A DNA stretch of 60,908 nucleotides from Desulfovibrio sp. (GTDB lineage Bacteria > Desulfobacterota > Desulfovibrionia > Desulfovibrionales > Desulfovibrionaceae): assembly GCA_016218665.1 (NCBI GenBank), contig JACRDI010000022.1:1-60908 (forward strand). The letters run 5' to 3'. Made by a program: the position numbers and the translations under genes. Of this stretch, positions 53,405 through 60,908 are shown one piece after another; within the stretch, counting starts at the first letter, position 1, and every line of letters begins with the position of its first letter. Under the pieces are notes generated by a model that was given only the letters and a program-made list of their open reading frames with translations, was not told where the DNA came from and made no database searches.

Positions 53405-55960
53405 TCACCCCCTTCGCAGCTTCTTCCACACCTCGAACCACCCGACGCTCAGGGCGCCCACCAGCACACACAGCACTGCCTCCTGTATCCGCAGCGGCCC
53501 CAGGTGGAAGATGTCCCGCAGTGCCGGAACGCTCAACACAAGCCCGAGCGTGGCTCCCGCGCCGCAAACCACCCACCACAGGGCAGCGTTTGGCTCCCGG
53601 AACATGGCGGCAATGCTGCGCACCCAGGAACGGTTGGTCAGGATGAGCGCCAAATTGCCCGCAACAAGTGTCGTGAACACGAAGGCCCGCCGGGTGTCCT
53701 CCCCGCCATGCCCCAGCACGCTGGAGACCTGGTACATGGCGAGAAGCGCCGCCAGGATTCCTCCGCCTTGCAGCACGCTGACCAGCGCCAGACGGGAGTT
53801 GAAAAGCCGCTCGTCTGGCCGGCGCGGCGGCCGGAGCATGATGTCCTTTTCCGCGTCCTCGGCCTCGAAGATGAGCGAGCATGCCGGGTCGATGATGAGT
53901 TCCAGAAAAACGATGTGCACGGGAAGCAGAAGCAGCGGCCAGTCGGCGAGAAACACCGGCAGCATCGACATCCCCGCGATGGGGATGTGGATCGCCAGGG
54001 TGTAGCCGACGGCCTTCTTGATGTTGTCGTAGATGCGCCTTCCCAGGCGCACGGCCTGCACAATGGAGCCGAAATCGTCGTCCAGCAGGATCAGGTCCGA
54101 GGCCTCGCGCGCCACGTCCGTGCCGCGACCGCCCATGGCGATGCCGATATGCGCGGCCTTCAGGGCGGGGGCGTCATTCACCCCGTCTCCGGTCATGGCC
54201 ACAATCTCGCCGTTGGCCTTGAGAGCGTTCACAAGGCGCAATTTCTGCTCTGGGACGACTCGGGCGAACACGTCAACATCCGGGATGCGGCGGATCAGCT
54301 CCTCATTGCTCATCGCGTCCAGCTCCGGGCCGGTGACGACCTGCTCCTGCGAGCGCAGGCCGATCTGTCTGGCGATGCTCCGGGCCGTGTCAGGGTGGTC
54401 ACCGGTTATCATGATCACCCGGATGCCCGCCGTGTAACATTCCTGCACCGTCGCCGGAACGGCGGGTCGGATCGGATCCTCAAGGCCGACAAGGCCCAGG
54501 AACTCGAAATGAAAGTCGTGCTGCTGCTGGGGAAGCTGATCCTGAGTCCAACGCGCCTTGGCCACGCCGAGCACGCGCAGCCCCTCCACGGCCATGCGGG
54601 AGACCTGCCCGGCCATGGCCGCGGCCTGTTCCGGCTTCAGGTGGCATAGATCGGCGATGGCTTCGGGTGAGCCCTTGGCGGCCACAACGAAAGACTCCCC
54701 GCTGGTTGCGCGCCAAACGTGCGACAAGGCCAGCAACTCTGGCGAGAGAGGATAGTCGCGCACCATTTCCCACTGGTCGTGCCAGTGCTCCGTGTCGCCG
54801 AGGTGGTCGTCGCCCAGGGTGCGCAAGGCCCGCTCCATGGGATCGAAGACCTCTTTCTTGCTTGCCAGAACCCCATACTCAAGCAGCGCGTGGAAGCATT
54901 CCGGCAGCGTCGCGCCTGGGCTGGAAACGAAGGTCTGACCGTCAGCGTGCAGCTGGCGGACGGTCATCCGGTTCAAGGTGAGCGTGCCCGTCTTGTCCGT
55001 GCACAGCACTGTGGCCGCGCCGAGGGTTTCAATGGCGGGCATTTGCCGTGTGAGGACGCGGCTGCGGGAAATGCGCCACGCTCCCAGGGCAAGAAAGATG
55101 GTCAGAATGACAGGGAATTCCTCCGGCAACACGGCCATGGCCATGGCGATGCCGGCCAGCACCCCCTGGGCCCAGCTCTGCTGCGTGTTGCCGCGAGTGA
55201 GGGCGTAGGCCACGATGACCACCGCGCACAGCACCAGGCCGACAATGGCAAGCTGCCTGACCATGCGGCCCGTCTCGCCCTGAAGCGGTGTCTTCTCCTG
55301 TTCGATGTTCTGGAGCGCCCTGCCGATCCTGCCAAGCTCCGTGCGCGGGCCTGTGGCCACCACCTCGGCCAGCCCCTGCCCCCTGGTGATGAGCGAGCCC
55401 GAGAACACGTCGGGCAGGTCGTCGCCGCCGGGCTTGCCTGTCTGCGTCGCCGCCGGGGAGCTGGCCTTGCGCACCGGCACGGACTCGCCCGTCAGCAGGG
55501 ATTCATCGGCGGAAAGATTGAGGGCCTGGCGCAGCACCGCGTCCGCAGGGACACGGTCGCCCTCAGAGAGCAGCAGCAGATCGCCCCGGACGACCTCCCG
55601 CCCGGCGATGCGCCGCTTCCGGCCGTCACGCAGCACCAGGGCGCGCGGGCTGGAGAGATCGCGCAGGGCGTCAAGCGCCCGCTCGGTGCGCCGCTCCTGC
55701 ACGATGGTGATGCCCATGACCACGAAGACGAAGCCCAGGAGCATCAGCGCGTCCGAAAGTTCGCCCATGAGCAGGTAGATGCCGCCGCACGCCACCAGCA
55801 GCAGGAACATCGGCTCGCGCATGACCTCCAGGGCGATGACGAACACGCCGCGTCTGGCCTCTTGCGGCAACTCGTTGTAGCCCTCGGCCTGCTGGCGCCT
55901 GGTGGCCTCGGCTTCGCTGAGGCCGGTGGCGCGTTCGGGATCGAAAACTTCAGGTGCCAT
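53405..55960 (-). CDS. P-type cation-transporting ATPase (P2-like)
   Basis: ATP-driven cation pump, 851 aa, resembling calcium-type P2 ATPases. Actuator TGES (157-160, SLLTGESVPVRKA); phosphorylation site Asp322 (VLCTDKTGTLTLNRM); nucleotide and hinge elements VIMITGDHPDTARSIA, MTGDGVNDAPALKAA and SDLILLDDDFGSI. The fourth membrane segment reads VLPEEFPVILTIFLALGAW, with PEEFP in place of the PEGLP of SERCA. This bacterial variant has uncertain ion choice. There is no N-terminal heavy-metal CxxC domain, so a copper or cadmium (P1B) role is unlikely. It converges on tmRNA and is followed upstream by a zinc-ribbon gene on the same strand. Confidence 0.92.
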   Translation of the reverse strand: MAPEVFDPERATGLSEAEATRRQQAEGYNELPQEARRGVFVIALEVMREPMFLLLVACGGIYLLMGELSDALMLLGFVFVVMGITIVQERRTERALDALRDLSSPRALVLRDGRKRRIAGREVVRGDLLLLSEGDRVPADAVLRQALNLSADESLLTGESVPVRKASSPAATQTGKPGGDDLPDVFSGSLITRGQGLAEVVATGPRTELGRIGRALQNIEQEKTPLQGETGRMVRQLAIVGLVLCAVVIVAYALTRGNTQQSWAQGVLAGIAMAMAVLPEEFPVILTIFLALGAWRISRSRVLTRQMPAIETLGAATVLCTDKTGTLTLNRMTVRQLHADGQTFVSSPGATLPECFHALLEYGVLASKKEVFDPMERALRTLGDDHLGDTEHWHDQWEMVRDYPLSPELLALSHVWRATSGESFVVAAKGSPEAIADLCHLKPEQAAAMAGQVSRMAVEGLRVLGVAKARWTQDQLPQQQHDFHFEFLGLVGLEDPIRPAVPATVQECYTAGIRVIMITGDHPDTARSIARQIGLRSQEQVVTGPELDAMSNEELIRRIPDVDVFARVVPEQKLRLVNALKANGEIVAMTGDGVNDAPALKAAHIGIAMGGRGTDVAREASDLILLDDDFGSIVQAVRLGRRIYDNIKKAVGYTLAIHIPIAGMSMLPVFLADWPLLLLPVHIVFLELIIDPACSLIFEAEDAEKDIMLRPPRRPDERLFNSRLALVSVLQGGGILAALLAMYQVSSVLGHGGEDTRRAFVFTTLVAGNLALILTNRSWVRSIAAMFREPNAALWWVVCGAGATLGLVLSVPALRDIFHLGPLRIQEAVLCVLVGALSVGWFEVWKKLRRG

Positions 55961-56044
55961 GGTCCTCCAGTTACCGGAGGCGTTGTGCGGTTGAGGCGCC
56001 GGGTGGCCAGGACGAAGCGCCGGGCCACCCGGACGTTTTATGGC

Positions 56045-56362
56045 CTAGAAGTCAAACAGCTCAGAAAGCATGGACTTCTTCCTATAGCCACCGTAGCCAT
56101 GCTTGCCGCCGTGGTGGCTGCCGTGCCCACCGAACTGCGGGTGGACGGGGGGCTGCTGATATCCGGGCTGTTGAGGCTGGGGGGCGTAGCCCTGCTGGGG
56201 GGCAGGTTGCGGCGCCGCCACGGGTGAAGCCTCCGCCCGCTCGATGATCTTGTCCAGCTCGCCCCTGTCGAGCCACACGCCCCGGCACTGCGGGCAGTAG
56301 TCTATCTCCACGCCGCTGCGCTCGGCCATCACCAAAGTCACATTGCAATGCGGACAATTCAT
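56045..56362 (-). CDS. TFIIB-type zinc-ribbon protein with His/Gly-rich tail
   Basis: A 105-aa protein. The N-terminus is a four-cysteine zinc ribbon (MNCPHCNVTLVMAERSG, then DYCPQCRGVWLDRGELD; Cys3, Cys6, Cys23, Cys26), with the RGVWLDRGEL signature of this small family. A Gln/Pro/Ala-rich linker follows, then FGGHGSHHGGKHGYGGY and an ending KKSMLSELFDF. The His/Gly cluster may bind divalent metal. It is 84 bases upstream of the P-type ATPase gene on the same strand, so a role in metal handling is an inference from composition and context. Confidence 0.82.
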   Translation of the reverse strand: MNCPHCNVTLVMAERSGVEIDYCPQCRGVWLDRGELDKIIERAEASPVAAPQPAPQQGYAPQPQQPGYQQPPVHPQFGGHGSHHGGKHGYGGYRKKSMLSELFDF

Positions 56363-56400
56363 AAGATGCCTCCGAGTGTATCAGGTTGTGAACGAAAAGC

Positions 56401-56964
56401 CTATTGGGCCGGAATTCGGGCGTCGTCGTCCTCGAAATCCAGGCGCTCAGCTCCGGGGTGGCAGGCAATGCAGTTCGCCAATCCACCCACGCCTTTTCTG
56501 GCCAAGATCTCCGGGGCGAGGGTGCGGTGCTTCCGCTGGATGTAGGGCACCTCCACCACCCTGGCAGGGGCGGCCCCGCCAAGACTGCGCATCACCTTCC
56601 GGCCAATTTCCGCGGTGGACACATCCGCCGCGTTGCGGAGCAGGTGGTTTCTGACGGCGGCCTTCTCCTGCTCGGAGAGTGACACCTTGTTTCCAAAGTG
56701 GTCGCCAAGCGTGGCGAGGGTGTTCTCCCAGGACTTTTTGGGCAGCAGCTGCGGGGCATAGGCCCAGTGGCAACCGCCGCAGGACGCCTCGTAGGCCGCG
56801 TTCCGCGCCGGTGCTGCCGGGTCTTCGTAATGCGCGCGGCCCTGCTTTCTCCCCTGGGCTCCACGCCGCGCCTCGTCGTGTCCTTCCCAGTCATCCGCCA
56901 CGGAATAGGTGGCCACGGATATGGCAGCCACCACGAGAAACAGGACAAGAACCCGATGTTTCAT
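56401..56964 (-). CDS. Diheme cytochrome c
   Basis: A 187-aa exported c-type cytochrome. The N-terminus (MKHRVLVLFLVVAAISVATYSVADD) is a signal peptide or anchor. Two heme-binding sites are present: CGGCH (Cys62, Cys65, His66) and CIACH (Cys165, Cys168, His169). The spacing and the ASCGGCHWAYAPQLLP segment fit the DHC diheme family. ATG at 56964 follows GGGAGGATTC. It should act in periplasmic electron transfer. No dedicated quinol partner lies next to it; it precedes the zinc-ribbon gene by 38 bases and could be co-transcribed. Confidence 0.88.
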   Translation of the reverse strand: MKHRVLVLFLVVAAISVATYSVADDWEGHDEARRGAQGRKQGRAHYEDPAAPARNAAYEASCGGCHWAYAPQLLPKKSWENTLATLGDHFGNKVSLSEQEKAAVRNHLLRNAADVSTAEIGRKVMRSLGGAAPARVVEVPYIQRKHRTLAPEILARKGVGGLANCIACHPGAERLDFEDDDARIPAQ

Positions 56965-57235
56965 GAATCCTCCCACAGTCCCCCGCTGGCGGGGGCGAGG
57001 CATGATTCCGCCGGTCATCGACACGCGGACACACGCATGGGCGGGCCGGGGGAAGGGGGGCAGGCCGGTGGCCATTGCCCGCAAACCGGCCGCACCGCGA
57101 AGCCCGCTGCATAAGCGTCTGGACATGTGCCCCAAGGCAGAGCCTCTGCGCTGCCGGGGCACCTGATGCCTGCCAGCCGACACCCGGCTTCCCGCCAGGG
57201 GCAACCGGGCGGACGGTGAACGCTATCAGTCCGCG

Positions 57236-57553
57236 CTACGAGAGGTGCGAAGAGGATTCAGGCGGGTGCTCAAGGGGGAGGCCGTGGCGAGAGCGGACAC
57301 AGGATACAGAGCCGTCCGCAGAAACCTGGGGGCCGCCCTGGCCGTTGGCGACAACGGCCTGCGGGTACTCGAAGATGCCGTCGGGATGTTCAGCCTGGCT
57401 GTGCTCAACGTCGGCCGTCTGGCTGTGTCCTGCGGCAAGTGGGACGGAGATCTCGTCAGGGTGCGGGAACAGCCCGAAGAAAGATGAAAAAATGAGCGCA
57501 GCAACGAGCAGCATGCACGGGAAGTTGCGTGGCGCGCCGGTTTGCTTCGTCAT
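57236..57553 (-). CDS. Possible small exported protein
   Basis: A 105-aa open frame with one hydrophobic N-terminal segment (FPCMLLVAALIFSSFFGLFP) followed by a polar tail containing several histidines (AAGHSQTADVEHSQAEHPDG). It lies upstream of the cytochrome gene on the same strand. Only a weak ribosome site (GCTCC before ATG) is seen, and I recognise no family. It could be a signal-anchored metal-related peptide or a chance frame in GC-rich DNA; the balance is uncertain. Confidence 0.35.
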   Translation of the reverse strand: MTKQTGAPRNFPCMLLVAALIFSSFFGLFPHPDEISVPLAAGHSQTADVEHSQAEHPDGIFEYPQAVVANGQGGPQVSADGSVSCVRSRHGLPLEHPPESSSHLS

Positions 57554-57742
57554 GGAGCAATGCTACGTCGCATCAACCATCACGTCAACAAAGCTGTCCG
57601 TCGTCCTCTCGGCGCGTCGCCAGCGCAGGGCGAAACACGCGCGCGGGCGCTGACAGCAGACGGAACCCCCTGAAATTGCAGCCCGCCCGGGAGCAGTGAG
57701 GCTGAACCGAGCAGCCGCGTTCACCATGCTCGCCCGCAGCGC

Positions 57743-57771
57743 TTGACACAAGCTTAATCCATATCTATTTT
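57743..57771 (+). promoter_or_regulatory. Promoter of the chrB-like operon
   Basis: TTGACA (57743-57748), a 17-base spacer and TATTTT (57766-57771). The predicted start point falls at or within a base or two of the ATG at 57779, so the transcript may be leaderless. Confidence 0.65.
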
Positions 57772-57778
57772 GTGCTAC

Positions 57779-58780
57779 ATGAATAACACATGGCTCATCT
57801 TCTCCCTGTCCCTACCCGCCCGCCTGCAGGCCCTCCGGGTGAAGGCGCTGCGCAGGCTGGCCGCCATCGGCGCAGTGGCGCTCAAGAACTCCCTGCACCT
57901 GCTGCCCGCGCGGGATGACTGCCGCGAACACCTGGCCTGGCTGGTGCAGGAGGTGGAAGCGGGCGGCGGCGAGGCCGTGCTGCTCACCTGCTCTGACCTG
58001 GGCGGCGTGAGCGACGACGATGCGCGCCAGCTCTTCCGCCAGGCGCGCGATGCCGACTACGCCGAGGTCGAGGCCGAGGCCACCCGGCTTGCGTCGCTCC
58101 TTTCCGTATCGCCCGAGGACGAAGCCGCCCGCCGCGACGCCCGCGCCTTCCTCCGCAAGGCCGAGAGGAGGCTGGCCGCCATCGCCGAGATCGACTTCTT
58201 CCCCTCCGGCCGGGGCGAGACCCTGCGCGTGGCGCTGGAGGCCCTCGTCTTCCTGCTGGAGGGCGCAGGGGCTGGCGAGACGCCTCCCCCCTGCCGGGCG
58301 GAACACTACCAGGGCCGCACCTGGGTCACGCGGGAACGCCCGTACATCGACCGCCTGTCCTCCTTCTGGCTGGTGCGCCGCCGCATCGACTCCGGCGCGG
58401 CCATCCGCTTCCTGGCCGAGGGCGAGGTCATGCCGCGGGGGCCGAAGTTCGTCAGCTTCGACATGGCGCACGCAGACTTCACCCACCGAGGCGAGTTGGT
58501 GACCTTTGAAACCATCGCCGCGGATTTCGGCATCCGCGATGTGGCCGTGCGCCGCATCATGGGCATCGTGAAGGCCATCGACCTGGCCGACGCCCTCCTG
58601 GAAGAAGGAGGCGAAGACGGCGGCCTGCCGGCCGAGGCGCGCGCCGTGAAGGACGTGCTGGACGGTCTGGTCAAGATTTCCAAGGACGACGCAGAACTGC
58701 TCGAACGGGCCATGCTGCTCTTCGACGCCCTGGCCGCGAGCTACACCCCGGAAACGGACACCCCAACCACAGGAGATTGA
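57779..58780 (+). CDS. ChrB-type chromate resistance regulator
   Basis: A 333-aa protein of the ChrB family. The N-terminal domain contains WLIFSLSLPARLQALRVKAL, the LLPARDDCREHLAWLVQEV segment and FLRKAERRLAAIAEIDFFPS. The C-terminal chromate-resistance domain has YQGRTWVTRERPYIDRLSSF, WLVRRRIDSG and FDMAHADFTHRGELVTFE. In other bacteria ChrB senses chromate and regulates chrA. No chrA transporter is present here; a DUF2148 Fe-S protein and an MFS permease follow. ATG at 57779 is preferred over 57770 because the promoter -10 ends at 57771. No ribosome site is visible, consistent with a leaderless message. Confidence 0.85.
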   Translation: MNNTWLIFSLSLPARLQALRVKALRRLAAIGAVALKNSLHLLPARDDCREHLAWLVQEVEAGGGEAVLLTCSDLGGVSDDDARQLFRQARDADYAEVEAEATRLASLLSVSPEDEAARRDARAFLRKAERRLAAIAEIDFFPSGRGETLRVALEALVFLLEGAGAGETPPPCRAEHYQGRTWVTRERPYIDRLSSFWLVRRRIDSGAAIRFLAEGEVMPRGPKFVSFDMAHADFTHRGELVTFETIAADFGIRDVAVRRIMGIVKAIDLADALLEEGGEDGGLPAEARAVKDVLDGLVKISKDDAELLERAMLLFDALAASYTPETDTPTTGD

Positions 58781-58782
58781 TC

Positions 58783-59343
58783 ATGAAGGACATCAGCATC
58801 CACGTGGCCGGCCTCATGGCCGCTGCCGCCCGCACCGCGCCCAAGGCCGGCGGCAAGGACTTCCTGGAGATCGTGGTGGTCTCGGACGAGGCCGACCTGA
58901 AGGCCATATCCGCCAGGATGGCCGAGTACGCCCCTGACAGCACCAACGAGAGCTTCTGGCGGCGCGACGCGGAGAACATCGCCCAGGCCCACGCCGTGGT
59001 GCTCATCGGTCTGGCCAAGGCCAACGCCGCCGGGTACGACTGCGGGGCCTGCGGCTTCGCCACCTGCAAGGAGTTCCTGGCCGGGCGCAAGGAGCAGGAC
59101 AAGGCCCTGGGCTACTCCGGCCCGCACTGCGCCATGCGCATGATGGACATCGGCGTGGCGCTCTCCTCCGCCGCCAAGACCGCCAGCCTCTTGAACGTGG
59201 ACTGCCGCGTGCAGCAGCGCGTGGGCGCGGCGGCGCGGGCGCTGGGCTTCATCAAGGCCGAGGTGGCCATGGGCATTCCGCTGGGCGTGTACGGCAAGAG
59301 TCCGTTCTTCGACCGCAAGGTCGCGCCCGCGCCGGGACACTAG
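58783..59343 (+). CDS. DUF2148 ferredoxin-like Fe-S protein
   Basis: A 186-aa cytoplasmic protein of the DUF2148 family. Cysteines in DCGACGFATCKEF (Cys87, Cys90, Cys95) together with Cys116 (GPHCAMRMMD) form a probable 4Fe-4S site like that in some corrinoid and CO-dehydrogenase-associated proteins. The family's role is unknown and it is common in anaerobes. ATG at 58783 has AGGAG upstream and lies 2 bases after the chrB stop, so it is in the same operon. An electron-transfer or reductase role with the ChrB-like protein is speculative. Confidence 0.85.
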   Translation: MKDISIHVAGLMAAAARTAPKAGGKDFLEIVVVSDEADLKAISARMAEYAPDSTNESFWRRDAENIAQAHAVVLIGLAKANAAGYDCGACGFATCKEFLAGRKEQDKALGYSGPHCAMRMMDIGVALSSAAKTASLLNVDCRVQQRVGAAARALGFIKAEVAMGIPLGVYGKSPFFDRKVAPAPGH

Positions 59344-59360
59344 AAAAAGCGAGGGACTCC

Positions 59361-60587
59361 ATGCATCCGCTTGCGGCCCTGACCGGCCTGAACGCCGTGG
59401 GCTTCCTGGCCCGCTTCTCCTACGCGCTGGCGCGCAACCCCGTGTTGCCGCTCTTTGCGCTCTTCCTTGGCGCCGGACCGGAGGCCGTGGGCCTGGCCGT
59501 GGGCATCTCCACCGTCACCGGCATCTTCTTCAAGATGCCCGCCGGGGCGATTTCCGACGTCATCGGCCGCAAGCGGACCATGCTGGCCGGGCTCTTGGTG
59601 TTCGGCCTGCTGCCCTTCGCCTATCTGTTCATCGAGGGCTACCAGGCCTTGGTCCTCGTCCGCTTCGTCCACGGTCTGGCCACGGCCATCTATGGTCCCG
59701 TGGCCATGGCGGTGGTGGCCGAGATGGCCGGCGAGCGCCGGGGCGAGATGCTCTCCTGGTTTTCGTCCGTCATGATCGTCGGCACGCTCCTGGGCGCGCC
59801 CATCGGCGGGTGGATGCTCCACCACGAGGCGGGCGCGCCTGCCCCGGGCCTGTGGGACTTCCGCCTGGTCTTCCTGATCAGCGGCGCGGCCGGCATGGCG
59901 GCGCTGCTGCTGGGCCTGTGGCTGCTGCGCGGACCGGAGGCGCACCGGGACCAGGGTAAGCCCCTCGGAGAGCGCCTGGCCGCCTTCCGGCAGGGCATCC
60001 GCGAGGTGGTGGCCGACCGCCGCGTGCTGCTGACCAGCGCCATGGAGGGCGTGCAGAACATGGGCATGGGCGCGCTGGAGGCCTTCCTGCCGGTGTACGC
60101 CGTCACCCGCGCGGGCCTGAACGAGCTGGAGGCGGGCATGCTCTGGGCCGTGCAAATCGTCGTCACCATGCTGTCCAAGCCCGTGCTGGGCAAGCTGGGC
60201 GACAGGCAGGGCCGCAAGGCTCCCATCGCCTGGGGGCTGGCCTGCTGCGCCGTGGGCCTGGCGGCCGTGCCGTGGCTGGGGAGCTTCTGGACCCTGGCCG
60301 TGGCCGCGCTGGTCTTCGGCCTGGGCGAGGCGCTGGTCACCTCGTCCTCCGCCGCGCTGGTGGCCGACATGTGCCGCAAGCGCCACTACGGCGCGGCCAT
60401 GGGCACCTTCGGCACCATCTTCGACGTGGGCCACGCCTCCGGCCCCATCCTGGGTGGGCTGCTGGTCGCAGCACTGGACTTCCGGCTGGCCTTCGCCGCC
60501 CTGGCCGTGGTGCTGCTGGCGGCCATCCCCGTGTTCCTTGCCGGGGTGAACCTTGACGAAACCCCTGAACGCCCCGCCGGGGCATAA
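59361..60587 (+). CDS. MFS transporter
   Basis: A 408-aa major facilitator with about twelve membrane segments. Segments 1-2 include LNAVGFLARFSYALARNPVL. The conserved loop 2-3 motif is KMPAGAISDVIGRKRTMLAG, with a matching LGKLGDRQGRKAPIAWGL in the second half. Substrate is unknown; MFS antiporters of this size export drugs, sugars or metabolites. It follows the DUF2148 gene by 17 bases, so it is probably the transport arm of the chrB-like operon, where a ChrA chromate pump might have been expected. Confidence 0.9.
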   Translation: MHPLAALTGLNAVGFLARFSYALARNPVLPLFALFLGAGPEAVGLAVGISTVTGIFFKMPAGAISDVIGRKRTMLAGLLVFGLLPFAYLFIEGYQALVLVRFVHGLATAIYGPVAMAVVAEMAGERRGEMLSWFSSVMIVGTLLGAPIGGWMLHHEAGAPAPGLWDFRLVFLISGAAGMAALLLGLWLLRGPEAHRDQGKPLGERLAAFRQGIREVVADRRVLLTSAMEGVQNMGMGALEAFLPVYAVTRAGLNELEAGMLWAVQIVVTMLSKPVLGKLGDRQGRKAPIAWGLACCAVGLAAVPWLGSFWTLAVAALVFGLGEALVTSSSAALVADMCRKRHYGAAMGTFGTIFDVGHASGPILGGLLVAALDFRLAFAALAVVLLAAIPVFLAGVNLDETPERPAGA

Positions 60588-60611
60588 AGCCCGCCACAGA
60601 GCCGGCACGAG

Positions 60612-60645
60612 AAAGGCCCGCCGCTTGCGCGACGGGCCTTTTGTT
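60612..60645. terminator. Terminator between MFS gene and nrfA
   Basis: Stem AAAGGCCCG (60612-60620) / CGGGCCTTT (60633-60641) with a TTTTGTTT tail on the + strand. It may also end nrfA transcription from the other strand. Confidence 0.85.
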
Positions 60646-60667
60646 TCGTCTCACCGAGTCTTTCAGC

Positions 60668-60908
60668 CTAGAAGCGATCCTGCACGCCGAAGGGGTCCTT
60701 GAACTCCACGTTCTTGTCCCACTTGATCTTCTTTTCGCCGCGGTTGTCGAGGTACTTGGCGATCTCCAGGTCGACCTTGAGCGGCACGTTCACGCCGGCC
60801 TGGGCCAGCGCCTGGCGCAGCAGGGCCTCGCCCTTGGTGGCGAAGCCGAGGCTGTCGCCCAGCACGCGCATGGCCTCGGTGGGGTTGTGGAAGCCGATGG
60901 AGTTCTCC
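60668..60908 (-). CDS. nrfA: C-terminal part of NrfA-type cytochrome c nitrite reductase (runs off the window)
   Basis: Only the last 79 codons are present; the gene continues beyond 60908. The readable part begins ENSIGFHNPTEAMRVLGDS and continues FATKGEALLRQALAQAGV, then KYLDNRGEKKIKW and a final KDPFGVQDRF. The S-x-GFHNP motif followed by a leucine-rich helix is typical of the C-terminus of ammonia-forming pentaheme nitrite reductase NrfA, common in Desulfovibrio. The heme motifs lie outside the window, so this call rests on the tail alone. Confidence 0.75.
   Translation of the reverse strand, partial: ENSIGFHNPTEAMRVLGDSLGFATKGEALLRQALAQAGVNVPLKVDLEIAKYLDNRGEKKIKWDKNVEFKDPFGVQDRF

Overview
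The window reads as a chromosomal segment of a GC-rich deltaproteobacterium of the Desulfovibrio group (Desulfovibrionales). Support comes from the tmRNA, whose tag reads ANDYDYALAA and closely resembles the ANNDYDYALAA tag I recall for Desulfovibrio. Further support is a chemotaxis cluster with CheA, an extended CheW, ParA, CheR, a HEAT-repeat protein and CheB, the aroQ-efp-ftsK block, and the C-terminus of a NrfA-type cytochrome c nitrite reductase at the right edge. Genes are densely packed, often with 4-base ATGA overlaps, and high GC produces many long antisense open frames that I treat as shadows. I ran no database search; family calls come from recognising motifs.

Layout. 0-5.6 kb: AraC/GyrI regulator, asnS, ftsY, a DUF3124 exported protein and an RluA-type pseudouridine synthase. 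5.7-17.4 kb: a + strand run of an ornithine cyclodeaminase-family protein, an EamA transporter, an AddA-like helicase-nuclease, an AddB-like Fe-S nuclease, a PPC/DUF296 protein, L-2-hydroxyglutarate oxidase, a nitronate monooxygenase-like flavoprotein and a cyclophilin, ended by a clear terminator. 17.5-23.1 kb: a - strand operon running cpoB/ybgF-like, dprA, a 111-aa domain protein, HDOD, degenerate REC-GGDEF, xerC, DUF523. 23.3-24.3 kb: an unrecognised membrane protein. 24.3-33.3 kb: the - strand chemotaxis operon cheB, HEAT, cheR, parA, cheW, cheY, cheA. 33.5-35.3 kb: tRNA-Pro, a histidine phosphatase and two gene-poor stretches. 35.2-42.4 kb: TetR regulator with a palindromic operator, then a complete RND efflux system (adaptor, pump, outer-membrane channel) and a 36-bp palindromic terminator. 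42.6-49.3 kb: ftsK, efp and aroQ on the - strand, engB on the + strand, then lptG, lptF and a 65-aa protein on the - strand. 49.5-53.3 kb: tRNA-Met, a solute-binding lipoprotein coupled to a membrane diguanylate cyclase, and tmRNA. 53.4-57.6 kb: - strand P-type ATPase, zinc-ribbon protein, diheme cytochrome c and a doubtful small exported protein. 57.7-60.9 kb: a possibly leaderless chrB-like gene, a DUF2148 Fe-S protein, an MFS transporter and the partial nrfA.

The most interesting arrangements are these. (a) A binding-protein lipoprotein with no ABC transporter is translationally coupled to a diguanylate cyclase with an intact I-site, suggesting an extracytoplasmic ligand-to-c-di-GMP module. 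(b) The chemotaxis operon has a CheA with two phosphorylatable HPt domains plus a third lacking the histidine, a ParA followed by an N-terminally extended CheW (ParC/ParP-like), and a 642-aa HEAT scaffold. (c) An HDOD/degenerate GGDEF triad lies between dprA and xerC. (d) A chrB-DUF2148-MFS operon lacks chrA. None of these is proven to be a new system from sequence alone.
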